Assembly (NCBI GenBank): GCA_002427545.1
Contig: DIRM01000048.1
Span: 7,737-54,134, forward strand
DNA from: Mageeibacillus sp. UBA5436
Lineage (GTDB): Bacteria > Bacillota > Clostridia > Saccharofermentanales > DTU023
Direction: 5' to 3'
Length of the DNA: 46,398 bases
Shown: piece after piece, positions 16,188-25,352 of the stretch
Numbering within the stretch: the stretch's first letter is position 1
Layout of the letters: every line of letters starts with the position of its first letter
The notes under the pieces: generated by a model
What the model saw: only the letters and a program-made list of their open reading frames with translations
Told to the model about the DNA's origin: nothing
Databases searched by the model: none
Translations under genes and position numbers: made by a program

Positions 16188-19100
16188 TTTAACAGAAGTT
16201 TTTTCTTATTTAAAAATTAAGTGGCAAGAGAAAGATCAGATTAATTTTACAAATCACACTCTTTTATCTAATCAAAATATTACAGATTTAAATGAAATTG
16301 CGGTTGAGGGCATGCGATGTTCTGTTAATGGAGAGTTATCTATAACAGTACAAACTAATCAATTATTGAGTCCTAAACAATTAATATTGATAGAAGAGAA
16401 ATTTGAGAATCTTTTTGGCATTCCAGAAGTTATCATTAAACAACTTACTGTAAAAGAAATAGATAATGAGGAAAAGATAGCTTTTTTAAACGATGTCGAG
16501 TCATGGATTATTAAACATGCCAAAAATTATCAGAGTCTAGAGGCCAGTTTATTTGCAAAGGGAAAAGCCAAAGTTGAAGACGATGTCTTAATTTGGCAAA
16601 TGCAATGCAATCATTATGATTTGATTTCTCAAAATACGGAACATTGGTTAAATCAATTTTGGTTTAAATTTGGTTGTTTTCCCTGTGAAATTGTTTTGCA
16701 AGCTATTAATGAACAATCTGATGATGAATTAATAGAAAATACTGAAAAATTATTTTCTGAAGCCAATTCTTTATCTAGCGAATTATATCAACAAAAATTA
16801 AAAGCTATTAAAAAAATTGAAAATCAACAAAAAAATAATTCAAATAATTTAAATAATTCAAACAAAAATTATCAGACAAAATATCGTAAAAAATCCCGTG
16901 TTTCTGAAAATGTATTATGGGGCAGAACAGGTCCAGAAATTCCCTTAATAAAGCTATCAGATATTAATCATGAAACTGATCGTGCTCTATTTGAAGGACA
17001 AGTATTTATATTTGAAACCAAAATAACAAAAAATAATAGACTTTTAGTAAAATTTGCTATAACTGATTTAACAACATCAATTTCCTGTACGATATTTGCA
17101 GATCCAGAAGAAAAAGCAGAATTAACTAAAATTATTAAAAATAATTATTTAAAAGTTACAGCCGATGTTTATTATGATGATCGCTATGCAAAAGATTTTG
17201 TAGCGAGAGTCACCTGTATTGAATCAGCCATTAAACCGCAGGGCAGATCAGATGAATCAGAGGAAAAGAGAGTTGAGCTGCACATTCACTCTAAATTATC
17301 TGCAAAAGATGGTACCATCAATCCTGAAGATATCGTAAAAACAGCTTCTAAATTTGGGCATCCAGCAGTTGCGATTACTGATCATGGTGTTGTTCAGGCT
17401 TTTCCTGATATTGCGGCCATGGCAGATCGCCTAGCATCAGAAGGAAATCCAATCAAAATAATCTATGGTGTAGAAGGTTATCTTTTAGACGATGGTTTTG
17501 ATTGCTTTGCTTATCAAATTGAAAATGTTCCATTAAATACGGATTTTATTGTTTTTCAATTAGATCGATTGGGTGATGATCCCCAAAAAGATAAAATTAA
17601 AGCTATTTCTGCTTTGAAATTTAAATATATCAATGATAATCAGACAGAATGTGAAAATAAGTCAGATGATAATCAAATCAATCCAAATACAGATTTGCCA
17701 GAAGACACACAAGCTTCTAAAAAAGTTTCAGAAAATTTGAATTTTAATGATTATGAAATGGTTGGTTTCTTTTATGAAGAAACAAAAACTGATGAAACAT
17801 TTAGCATTGATACGATAAAGGCTTTTGCGGAATTTTGCGATGAATTGCCAATGATAGCAGATGATTCACTTTTACAGTTAAATTTTTTACGTTATGCAGG
17901 TTTTAAAGTAAAAGAAAATGATCCAAGAATAAAATTCAATCCACCTTTAATTGAGTTAGCAAAAATGCAAAGAGCTATTGAAGCTCAAACAAAAGAATCT
18001 ATACAAGATTTTCCAATTAATTTTTCTGAACATTTGATTAATCAGATTAATATGCCAGAAGAAACTTATTTATTCCTTAAAAATTCTGCAGGAAGATTTA
18101 TTTTCTTATTACAATTAGCTGGGATAAATGAATTATCAGAATTAAATACTAAATTTACAGATTATAAAACTTTTGAACAATTGAAACAGAAAAGGAAAAA
18201 AACAAATCATATTTTATTATTGTCTAAGGATCCATTAGGCTTATATAATCTATATCGTTTATGTTCTACTGCACATTTGAATTATTTTTATTATTCACCA
18301 AGAATTCCACGATCTGTCTTAACTTATTATGGGATAGGAATAGTAAAAGGAATGGCTTGCGTCGATGGAGAAATATTTCAAAACGTACTTCGAATTTTCA
18401 ATGAAAATGATGGTGATTATGAAAAGTCTAAATCTCATTTAAAAGACACAACATTATTAAGAAAAGTTGAGCAATATGATTTTCTTGAAGTTCAGCCATT
18501 AACAAATAATGCTTTCTTATTAAGAAAAGAAGATAATGCGGTTAAAAATAAAGAGGATTTACAAAATTTAAATCGTTTGATTATTGAATTAGGCAAAATA
18601 GTTAATAAGCCCGTTTGTGCAACTGGTGATGTCCATTTTCTTAACCCTGAAGATGATATTTATCGTAAAATATTAATGACAAATATGAATTTTGACGATA
18701 TGGAAGAAATGGCAGATCTGTATTTTAGAACAACAGATGAAATGATAAAGGAATTCTCTTATTTGGATCAGGATGTTGTGCATCAAATAGTAATTGAGAA
18801 TCCCCAAAAGATTGCGAATGCGGTTGAAGATCATATTAGGCCGTTTCCTGAAGGTTCTTTTCCACCCATTATTAAATCTGCAGATCATGATATTCAAGAA
18901 CTGACCATGAACAGAGCTCAAGAAATATATGGTTATCAAAATCGTTTGCCCGAAATAGTTGAAGCAAGAATTAAGAGAGAATTAGATTCTATTATTAATA
19001 ATGGTTTTTCAATCATGTATTATATTGCGCATTCTGTGGTTAAAAAATCCAATGATGATGGTTTTATTGTTGGTTCAAGAGGTTCTGTTGGATCTTCTTT

Positions 19101-20751
19101 AGTAGCAACATTATGCGGTATTACCGAGGTTAATCCTTTGCAACCACACTATATCTGTCCCAATTGTAAATATTCTGAATTTGATAATAGTGGAGACTAT
19201 GGATCAGGATTCGATTTACCAGAAAAAAAATGTCCTAAATGTGGTACGCTTTTCATTCGTGAAGGCCAAGATATCCCATTTGAGACCTTTTTAGGATTTT
19301 ATGGTGACAAACAGCCTGATATTGATTTAAATTTCTCTGGTTTTTATCAACCTAAAGCGCATCAATTTATCGAAGAAATGTTTGGCGAGAAACAAACTTT
19401 TAGAGCAGGTACAATCAGCAGTTATGCTGAAAAAAACTCAGCTGGCATGGTATTGAATTATTTTGAAGAAAATGAAAGACCCGTGAGTCAAACAGAAGTC
19501 ACAAGGTTGGCACAAGGATTACAAGGAGTCAAAGTAACTACAGGGCAACATCCAGGAGGCATGGTTGTTATTCCAAAAGAAAGAGATATTTTTGATTTTA
19601 CGCCTATTCAATATCCTGCAAATAAAAAAGAATCGGGTGTTATTACCACACATTTTGATTTCAATTCCTTACATGACACAATTCTTAAATTAGATATTTT
19701 AGGCCATGATGACCCTTCTATGCTTAAAATGTTAGGTGATACCACTGGTATTGATGTAACAAAAATACCTATCCCTGACGAAAAAGTCATGTCTCTCTTT
19801 CATAGCACTGAAGCCTTAGGTATTCCTGATGAAGAATCTACCATTAAATCAGCAACCATTGGCTTACCTGAACTTGGTACATTCTTGGTTCGCAGTATGA
19901 TTGCCGAGACAAAACCAAAACAATTTTACGATTTAGTTCAAATTTCAGGGTTGTCACATGGTACAGATGTCTGGTCTGGAAATGCACAAGATTTAATTCG
20001 TGATGGTATTTGTACGATTAATGATGTTATTGGTTGTCGAGATAGTATTATGACTTTTTTAATTTATCGAGGTTTACCCAATAAAGATGCTTTTGATATT
20101 ATGGAAAAAGTTCGTAAAGGTAAAGGACTCAGTCAAGAACATGAAGATTTAATGCGTAAACACGATGTACCCGAATGGTATATTAATAGTTGTAAGAAAA
20201 TTAAATATATGTTTCCAAAAGCGCATGCTGTAGCTTATTTAATTTCTGCTTTACGTATCGCTTGGTTTAAAGTTTATTATCCAGAAGCTTATTATTGTGC
20301 TTTTTTTACCATTAGAGCAACTGAATTTGCTAGTGATGAATTATGTCTGCCTGCTTATCAAATAAAACAAAAACGTGCAGATCAGAAAAAAAATTGGAAC
20401 AATCTTACACCACAACAACAAAAACGCTTTTTTTATTTAGAATTAGTAGAAGAAATGCAAGCCAGAAATATTGATTTTCTGCCTTTTGATTTAGATCAAT
20501 GTCGTGCAACTGAATTTTATTCTCCTAAAAAAGGTCAAATTAGACCAGCTTTAAATTCTATTCCGAATATTAGTGATGCTTTGGCTAAACAAATTGTAGA
20601 GGCTAGAAAGTCTGGCGGAGAGTTCAAAACACAAGAAGAATTATCTACAAGAGCACAATTAGGGCCTGCTGCAATGGAAGCTCTTGCTTCTACTGGTATT
20701 TTAAAGGATATGCCTGAATCAGCACAAATTGATTTATTTTCATTTTTATAA
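16177..20751 (+). CDS. polC: DNA polymerase III PolC-type, with degenerate exonuclease domain
   Basis: A 1524-residue replicative polymerase of the Gram-positive PolC class. In order: N-terminal domain; OB domain (about 268-350); PHP domain, first half about 365-450 with LHIHS (His369, His371), Asp378, ITDHG (His403) and Glu433; exonuclease-position domain about 456-650; second PHP half (Cys728, GDVHF at 817-821); zinc module (Cys994, 997, 1019, 1022); catalytic PDIDLNFSG (Asp1048, Asp1050); LDILGHDDP; and the C-terminal duplex-binding part. The exonuclease domain lacks the DEDDh residues: VFDVET is VFQLDR (Gln461, Asp463), the NASFD position is DSLLQ (Gln567), and the final H-x4-D is Tyr631...Asn636. 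The start is TTG 16177, with GAAGG six bases upstream, overlapping ispG; the next Met is far inside. Confidence 0.95.
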   Translation: MNHSLTEVFSYLKIKWQEKDQINFTNHTLLSNQNITDLNEIAVEGMRCSVNGELSITVQTNQLLSPKQLILIEEKFENLFGIPEVIIKQLTVKEIDNEEKIAFLNDVESWIIKHAKNYQSLEASLFAKGKAKVEDDVLIWQMQCNHYDLISQNTEHWLNQFWFKFGCFPCEIVLQAINEQSDDELIENTEKLFSEANSLSSELYQQKLKAIKKIENQQKNNSNNLNNSNKNYQTKYRKKSRVSENVLWGRTGPEIPLIKLSDINHETDRALFEGQVFIFETKITKNNRLLVKFAITDLTTSISCTIFADPEEKAELTKIIKNNYLKVTADVYYDDRYAKDFVARVTCIESAIKPQGRSDESEEKRVELHIHSKLSAKDGTINPEDIVKTASKFGHPAVAITDHGVVQAFPDIAAMADRLASEGNPIKIIYGVEGYLLDDGFDCFAYQIENVPLNTDFIVFQLDRLGDDPQKDKIKAISALKFKYINDNQTECENKSDDNQINPNTDLPEDTQASKKVSENLNFNDYEMVGFFYEETKTDETFSIDTIKAFAEFCDELPMIADDSLLQLNFLRYAGFKVKENDPRIKFNPPLIELAKMQRAIEAQTKESIQDFPINFSEHLINQINMPEETYLFLKNSAGRFIFLLQLAGINELSELNTKFTDYKTFEQLKQKRKKTNHILLLSKDPLGLYNLYRLCSTAHLNYFYYSPRIPRSVLTYYGIGIVKGMACVDGEIFQNVLRIFNENDGDYEKSKSHLKDTTLLRKVEQYDFLEVQPLTNNAFLLRKEDNAVKNKEDLQNLNRLIIELGKIVNKPVCATGDVHFLNPEDDIYRKILMTNMNFDDMEEMADLYFRTTDEMIKEFSYLDQDVVHQIVIENPQKIANAVEDHIRPFPEGSFPPIIKSADHDIQELTMNRAQEIYGYQNRLPEIVEARIKRELDSIINNGFSIMYYIAHSVVKKSNDDGFIVGSRGSVGSSLVATLCGITEVNPLQPHYICPNCKYSEFDNSGDYGSGFDLPEKKCPKCGTLFIREGQDIPFETFLGFYGDKQPDIDLNFSGFYQPKAHQFIEEMFGEKQTFRAGTISSYAEKNSAGMVLNYFEENERPVSQTEVTRLAQGLQGVKVTTGQHPGGMVVIPKERDIFDFTPIQYPANKKESGVITTHFDFNSLHDTILKLDILGHDDPSMLKMLGDTTGIDVTKIPIPDEKVMSLFHSTEALGIPDEESTIKSATIGLPELGTFLVRSMIAETKPKQFYDLVQISGLSHGTDVWSGNAQDLIRDGICTINDVIGCRDSIMTFLIYRGLPNKDAFDIMEKVRKGKGLSQEHEDLMRKHDVPEWYINSCKKIKYMFPKAHAVAYLISALRIAWFKVYYPEAYYCAFFTIRATEFASDELCLPAYQIKQKRADQKKNWNNLTPQQQKRFFYLELVEEMQARNIDFLPFDLDQCRATEFYSPKKGQIRPALNSIPNISDALAKQIVEARKSGGEFKTQEELSTRAQLGPAAMEALASTGILKDMPESAQIDLFSFL

Positions 20752-20754
20752 TGT

Positions 20755-23031
20755 ATGATTAAAGAGATGAATTCTGTAATCAGTAAAAAATATATCATTG
20801 TAACTTTATTAGATGCCACAATTGCATTTGATAATTATTATACTTATTTACCTTTACAAGATGAGACATGTTATATAGGTCAAATCGTAGAGGTTCCTTT
20901 TGGCCGTGGAAATTCACCTAGAAATGCTGTAATAGTAGGTGAGTCGGATACTTGTTCTTTTTCAAATATAAAAACAATTAATCGTAACATCTCCAAAACT
21001 GCAATTTATTTGCCAGATCAAATTGATTTAGCAAAAGAAATGAAACGTCGATATTTTTGCACATTAGGAAAAGCATTTAAAACGATTAGCCCACCAACCA
21101 TATTAAAAGTTGGCAATAAAGCGATGAAGGCTTGTGGTTTAATAGATAAAAAATTAGCTACTGACATGTTAAATGAAGATGCCTTTACCAGTTTACAACA
21201 ACAAAGAGCTGTCGAAATGTTATTGCAAGTCGATTTTACTTTTGTACAAGAAATTGTTCAAGCTTGTCAGGTGTCGTCCGGGGTATTAAAAACTTTAGAA
21301 AAGAAAGGCTTAATTAATTTTTTTAATGCAAAGATAGATCGCCAAGAAGAATCTTTTGATATTTGGCATGAAAAATCTGTTGAAAATCTTAATCAAGATC
21401 AAATTAAAGCCCTTGATGGTATTTTAGATATTAAGGCCTCTCAAAATAATTTGAAAGAAGCTTTATTATTTGGTGTGACAGGTTCAGGGAAAACGGAAGT
21501 TTATTTACGTTTAGCCCAAAAAATAATTGAACAAAACAAAACCGTCATTATTCTAGTACCAGAAATATCACTGACGCCATTAATGATCAGTCGCTTCATT
21601 AATCAATTTAGCGATAAAGTTGCTATATGGCATAGTCGTTTGACCATTACTCAAAGATTTGAACAATGGAAAAAAATTATTAATGGAGAAAAAAGTATTG
21701 TAGTTGGTGCAAGATCTGCAATTTTTTCACCATTGCAGAATATCGGCTTAATTATTATTGATGAAGAACAAGAAAACTCTTATATATCAGAGAGTAATCC
21801 TAAATATCGCGCCCATGACATAGCTAGAATTAGAGCAATACAACATGATGCCATTTTAGTATTAGGTTCAGCAACACCTTCAATTGAAACCTTTCATAGA
21901 CAAAAAGAAAACAAAAATCAAATGTTTATTTTACCCCAAAGGGCAAAACAAGCTCCTTTACCGAGTGTAGAATTAATTTCAATGAAAAACGAAATTTTAA
22001 GAACGGATTTTGATGGAGTTTTCAGTCAGCATTTAATTGACAGCTTATCAGAAACATTTAAACAAAACGGACAAGCTATGCTTTTTTTAAATCGAAGAGG
22101 CTTTTCGTCCGCTCTACAATGCATAGACTGTGGTGAAGTGGTCAAATGTCCGAATTGTGAAATTCCGTTGACTAGACATAATAATCAGTATAACTCAAAC
22201 AATAAGCGTCTGATTTGTCATTATTGCGGACATATTGAGCCTGTCATTACAACTTGCCCTGCCTGTCATGGTGAACATTTAATATCATATGGTATTGGTA
22301 CACAACAGGTAGAGAAAGCTTTTTATCAACATTTTCCTGATAAAAAAGCAATTCGTATGGATTTTGATACGGTGGTGGGAAATAATTCTCATTTAAAGAT
22401 ATTAACTGATTTTCGAGAGAAAAAAGCTAATTGTTTAATAGGAACTCAAATGATAGCTAAAGGGCATGATTTTCCAGATGTGCAAACGGTTGGTATCTTA
22501 TCTGTTGATTCTCTTTTAAATACAGGTAATTACAATGCAGAAGAAAGAGCTTTTCAATTAATTACTCAAGCAGCTGGTAGATCCGGTCGATCTGATAAAC
22601 AAGGAAATGTTATCATCCAAGGATTTGACTTAGAAAACTATGCTATACATTATGCAGCCAAACAAGATTACTTTAGTTTTTATGATGCTGAGATAGCTTT
22701 TCGTAAGAGGGCTGGGTTTCCTCCATTTCAGCATATTGGTGAAGTTATTGTACAAAGCATGAATGAAAAATTGGCAGAGAAAGAAATTCATATTATATAT
22801 CAGAATTTTAATAATCTGATTCATCAAAATCAAAATATTTTCCATTCTGTTTCACTTTATGATTTAGCGCCTGCTCCAATATATCGTTTGAGAAAACGCT
22901 TTAGATATCGCATTATATTAAAATCAATACAAAAAGAAGATATTATAAAATTATTTCATTTTGAGAATAATCGTCAAAAGACGAAAGGTGTTTCTGTATC
23001 ATTTGATATAAATCCTGATTATATGTTGTAA
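20755..23031 (+). CDS. priA: Primosomal replication restart helicase PriA
   Basis: A 758-residue 3'-to-5' helicase that reloads the replisome at stalled forks. Walker A GVTGSGKTEVYL (Lys246), Walker B DEEQ (336-339), GSATPSIET and the QAAGRSGRSDK motif VI are intact. The eight-cysteine zinc module includes CIDCGEVVKCPNCEIP, LICHYCGH and CPACHG. The N-terminal 3'-DNA-end binding domain is present but divergent. ATG 20755 starts three bases after the polC stop; ATG 20767 with AAAGAG nearby is an alternative that would remove four residues. In many Firmicutes priA-def-fmt-rsmB-rlmN occur in this order. Confidence 0.95.
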   Translation: MIKEMNSVISKKYIIVTLLDATIAFDNYYTYLPLQDETCYIGQIVEVPFGRGNSPRNAVIVGESDTCSFSNIKTINRNISKTAIYLPDQIDLAKEMKRRYFCTLGKAFKTISPPTILKVGNKAMKACGLIDKKLATDMLNEDAFTSLQQQRAVEMLLQVDFTFVQEIVQACQVSSGVLKTLEKKGLINFFNAKIDRQEESFDIWHEKSVENLNQDQIKALDGILDIKASQNNLKEALLFGVTGSGKTEVYLRLAQKIIEQNKTVIILVPEISLTPLMISRFINQFSDKVAIWHSRLTITQRFEQWKKIINGEKSIVVGARSAIFSPLQNIGLIIIDEEQENSYISESNPKYRAHDIARIRAIQHDAILVLGSATPSIETFHRQKENKNQMFILPQRAKQAPLPSVELISMKNEILRTDFDGVFSQHLIDSLSETFKQNGQAMLFLNRRGFSSALQCIDCGEVVKCPNCEIPLTRHNNQYNSNNKRLICHYCGHIEPVITTCPACHGEHLISYGIGTQQVEKAFYQHFPDKKAIRMDFDTVVGNNSHLKILTDFREKKANCLIGTQMIAKGHDFPDVQTVGILSVDSLLNTGNYNAEERAFQLITQAAGRSGRSDKQGNVIIQGFDLENYAIHYAAKQDYFSFYDAEIAFRKRAGFPPFQHIGEVIVQSMNEKLAEKEIHIIYQNFNNLIHQNQNIFHSVSLYDLAPAPIYRLRKRFRYRIILKSIQKEDIIKLFHFENNRQKTKGVSVSFDINPDYML

Positions 23032-23044
23032 TCTATCATGTTAT

Positions 23045-23066
23045 AATTATATATAGATATATAATT
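23045..23066. repeat. AT-only palindrome between priA and def
   Basis: Perfect 10-base arms AATTATATAT (23045-23054) and ATATATAATT (23057-23066) around AG, followed by a very AT-rich stretch. It could act as a weak terminator for priA, a cruciform-prone site or an operator for def. It lacks the GC-rich stem of the other terminators here. Confidence 0.35.
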
Positions 23067-23134
23067 TAATATTTTATTATTTATAATAAAAATATATTTA
23101 ATACATTGGATAAAATTAATGAAGGAAGAGAAAA

Positions 23135-23653
23135 ATGGCTTTAAGGAATATTGTAAAAATCGGAGATGCAGGGGACTTTGCATTACATAGTCAAGCAAGA
23201 GAAATTAAACGTTTTGATGATCGTTTAAAGACTTTAGCAGAAGATATGATAGAAACCATGCATAAGGGAAATGGCATTGGTTTGGCAGCTCCACAAGTTG
23301 GTATTTTAAAAAGAATTTTCGTAATGAATGTTATTCCTGAAGAAGGTAACTTTGTTATCATCAATCCAGAATTTTTGGATAAAAGTGGTGAAAATATTGA
23401 TTATGAAGGTTGTTTATCATTGCCTGGAATGTATGGAAAAGTAAAAAGAAGTGATTATGTAAAAATAAGATATCAAGATTTAAATGGTGATACTCATGAA
23501 ATGGAAGCCACTGACTTAAAAGCTAGATGCATTCAACATGAAAATGATCATTTAGATGGTATTATGTTTACTGAAAAAACAATCGGCAAATTAGTTCAAG
23601 AATCACAATTAATTGAAGGAAATTCAGATGAAATTTCCGATGAAGATTCTTAA
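23135..23653 (+). CDS. def: Peptide deformylase
   Basis: A 172-residue Fe/Zn peptide deformylase that removes the formyl group from nascent N-terminal Met. All three motifs are intact: GIGLAAPQ (residues 47-54), EGCLS (91-95, metal ligand Cys93) and QHENDH (134-139, ligands His135 and His139, catalytic Glu136). The length fits type 1 enzymes. AAGGAAG precedes the ATG. It is paired with fmt, which adds the formyl group, 27 bases downstream. Confidence 0.97.
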   Translation: MALRNIVKIGDAGDFALHSQAREIKRFDDRLKTLAEDMIETMHKGNGIGLAAPQVGILKRIFVMNVIPEEGNFVIINPEFLDKSGENIDYEGCLSLPGMYGKVKRSDYVKIRYQDLNGDTHEMEATDLKARCIQHENDHLDGIMFTEKTIGKLVQESQLIEGNSDEISDEDS

Positions 23654-23680
23654 ATTAAATCATAATTAAAAAGAGATGTC

Positions 23681-24643
23681 ATGGTGAAAAAAACAATAAA
23701 AGATTTTAAAATTATTTTTATGGGTACTCCTGATTTTGCAGTACCTGCTTTAAACGCTCTGTTTAATGCTAATTATCAGATCATAAATATTATTAGTCAG
23801 CCGAATCATGCAAAAGGCAGAAAGCAAATCATTTCAGATACACCTATAGCAAAATTCGCTAAATCAAAAAAATTAGATTTATTACAACCAGAATCAATAA
23901 ATTCTACTGAAATGAAAGAATATTTATTACATTCAGAGGTTGATTTAATCATTACCGCCGCTTATGGACAAATTGTCAAAGAAGAAATTCTGTCAATTCC
24001 AAAGTTTGGTTGTATTAATTTACATGCTTCTTTATTACCTAAATATCGAGGCGCAGCTCCAATTAATGCTGCTGTAATTAATGGTGAAACAGAAACTGGT
24101 GTCACTATTATGCAAATGGATAAAGGCATGGATACTGGTGATATTTTATTTCAAAAATCTACTATGATAGACAAAAATGAAACTGCAGGCGAATTATTTG
24201 ATCGATTAGCTTTATTAGCAGCGGATTCTTTAATAGATTTTTTGCCAGAATTTTTTGAAGGTAAATATACTCCTTTAAAACAAGATCCAGAGCTAGCTAC
24301 TTATACGATGAAAATGGATCGAAATACGGGTGAAATTGATTGGCATAAAAGTGCAACTGAAATATTTAACTTAATTCGAGGAACACAGCCTTGGCCTGGT
24401 GCTTTTACTTATTTTGATCATAAACGATTAAAAGTGTTTTCGGCTGAGGTAATTGCTCAAGAAGAAAATACTTCTTCTTTTGAACCAGGTGAATTAATTA
24501 ACTGTGAGGATGGTTTCACCGTGCAATGTGGCAAAGATACTTTACATATTTTAGAAATTCAATTTGCCTCAGGCAAGAAAATGGATTCAAAAATTTGTTC
24601 ACATAATTATAATGAAAGACAAAAATTTGGGAGGTTAGAATAA
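23681..24643 (+). CDS. fmt: Methionyl-tRNA formyltransferase
   Basis: A 320-residue enzyme that formylates initiator Met-tRNA with 10-formyl-THF. IIFMGTPDFAVPAL opens the Rossmann-like domain. The catalytic region has NLHASLLPKYRGAAP, and the following segment carries the conserved Asp (MDKGMDTGDILF). The C-terminal OB-type tRNA-binding domain is present but short. AGAGATG lies before the ATG. The next gene begins two bases after its stop. Confidence 0.96.
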   Translation: MVKKTIKDFKIIFMGTPDFAVPALNALFNANYQIINIISQPNHAKGRKQIISDTPIAKFAKSKKLDLLQPESINSTEMKEYLLHSEVDLIITAAYGQIVKEEILSIPKFGCINLHASLLPKYRGAAPINAAVINGETETGVTIMQMDKGMDTGDILFQKSTMIDKNETAGELFDRLALLAADSLIDFLPEFFEGKYTPLKQDPELATYTMKMDRNTGEIDWHKSATEIFNLIRGTQPWPGAFTYFDHKRLKVFSAEVIAQEENTSSFEPGELINCEDGFTVQCGKDTLHILEIQFASGKKMDSKICSHNYNERQKFGRLE

Positions 24644-24645
24644 TA

Positions 24646-25341
24646 ATGTATTTTTATCTTATGATTTTATGTTTTATTTTCAGTTTGATTGCTCAATCTT
24701 CTGTTAATAATACTTTTCAAAAATATAGTAAAATTCCTGCAAGGTCAGGCCTAACTGGCGAACAAGCGGCTAAGAAAATTATTCAAATGAATGATTTAGA
24801 TGTACAAGTAGAAGGAGTGTCTGGTCAATTAACTGATCATTATGATCCAAGAAGTAATACTTTAAGACTTTCCGAAGCTACAAGATATAATAATTCGATT
24901 GCTGCAATAGGTGTTGCTGCACATGAAGCTGGACATGCCGTACAAGATGGAGTTAACTTTTTTCCAAATAAAATTAGAGCTGCTTTAGTTCCTGTAGCTA
25001 ATTTGGGGTCAAAAGCGGGGCCATATTTAGCGTTAATAGGTATTTTTATCAATGCTTATGCTAATTCTAGCGATATTGGTATGTCTATCGCTTATGTTGG
25101 TGTAGCTTTATATTTCTTTGCTTTTTTATTTTATTTGGTCACCTTACCTGTTGAATTTGATGCTAGTCATCGTGCGATTGTTATCTTAAATTCAAGTGGC
25201 ATGTTAAATGCTGAAGAATTAAAGGGAGCAAAGAAAGTTCTTCGATCAGCTGCGATGACATATGTTGCTGCAGCAGCAACAGCTTTTGTCTCCTTTTTAA
25301 GAATTTTTGCAATGGTCAATAATAATAAACGCAATAGATAA
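24646..25341 (+). CDS. Zinc metallopeptidase, YugP-like membrane protein
   Basis: A 231-residue membrane protein of the Zn_peptidase_2 family. HEAGH is at residues 93-97, preceded by the family segment RSGLTGEQAAKKII and followed by several hydrophobic helices (about 108-125, 135-170, 208-225). A GGAGG-like Shine-Dalgarno sequence (GGGAGG) lies in the end of fmt. These proteins are regularly found between fmt and rsmB in Clostridia; their substrate is not known to me. It is likely part of the priA-to-rlmN transcript. Confidence 0.85.
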   Translation: MYFYLMILCFIFSLIAQSSVNNTFQKYSKIPARSGLTGEQAAKKIIQMNDLDVQVEGVSGQLTDHYDPRSNTLRLSEATRYNNSIAAIGVAAHEAGHAVQDGVNFFPNKIRAALVPVANLGSKAGPYLALIGIFINAYANSSDIGMSIAYVGVALYFFAFLFYLVTLPVEFDASHRAIVILNSSGMLNAEELKGAKKVLRSAAMTYVAAAATAFVSFLRIFAMVNNNKRNR

Positions 25342-25352
25342 TTATTAAATAG

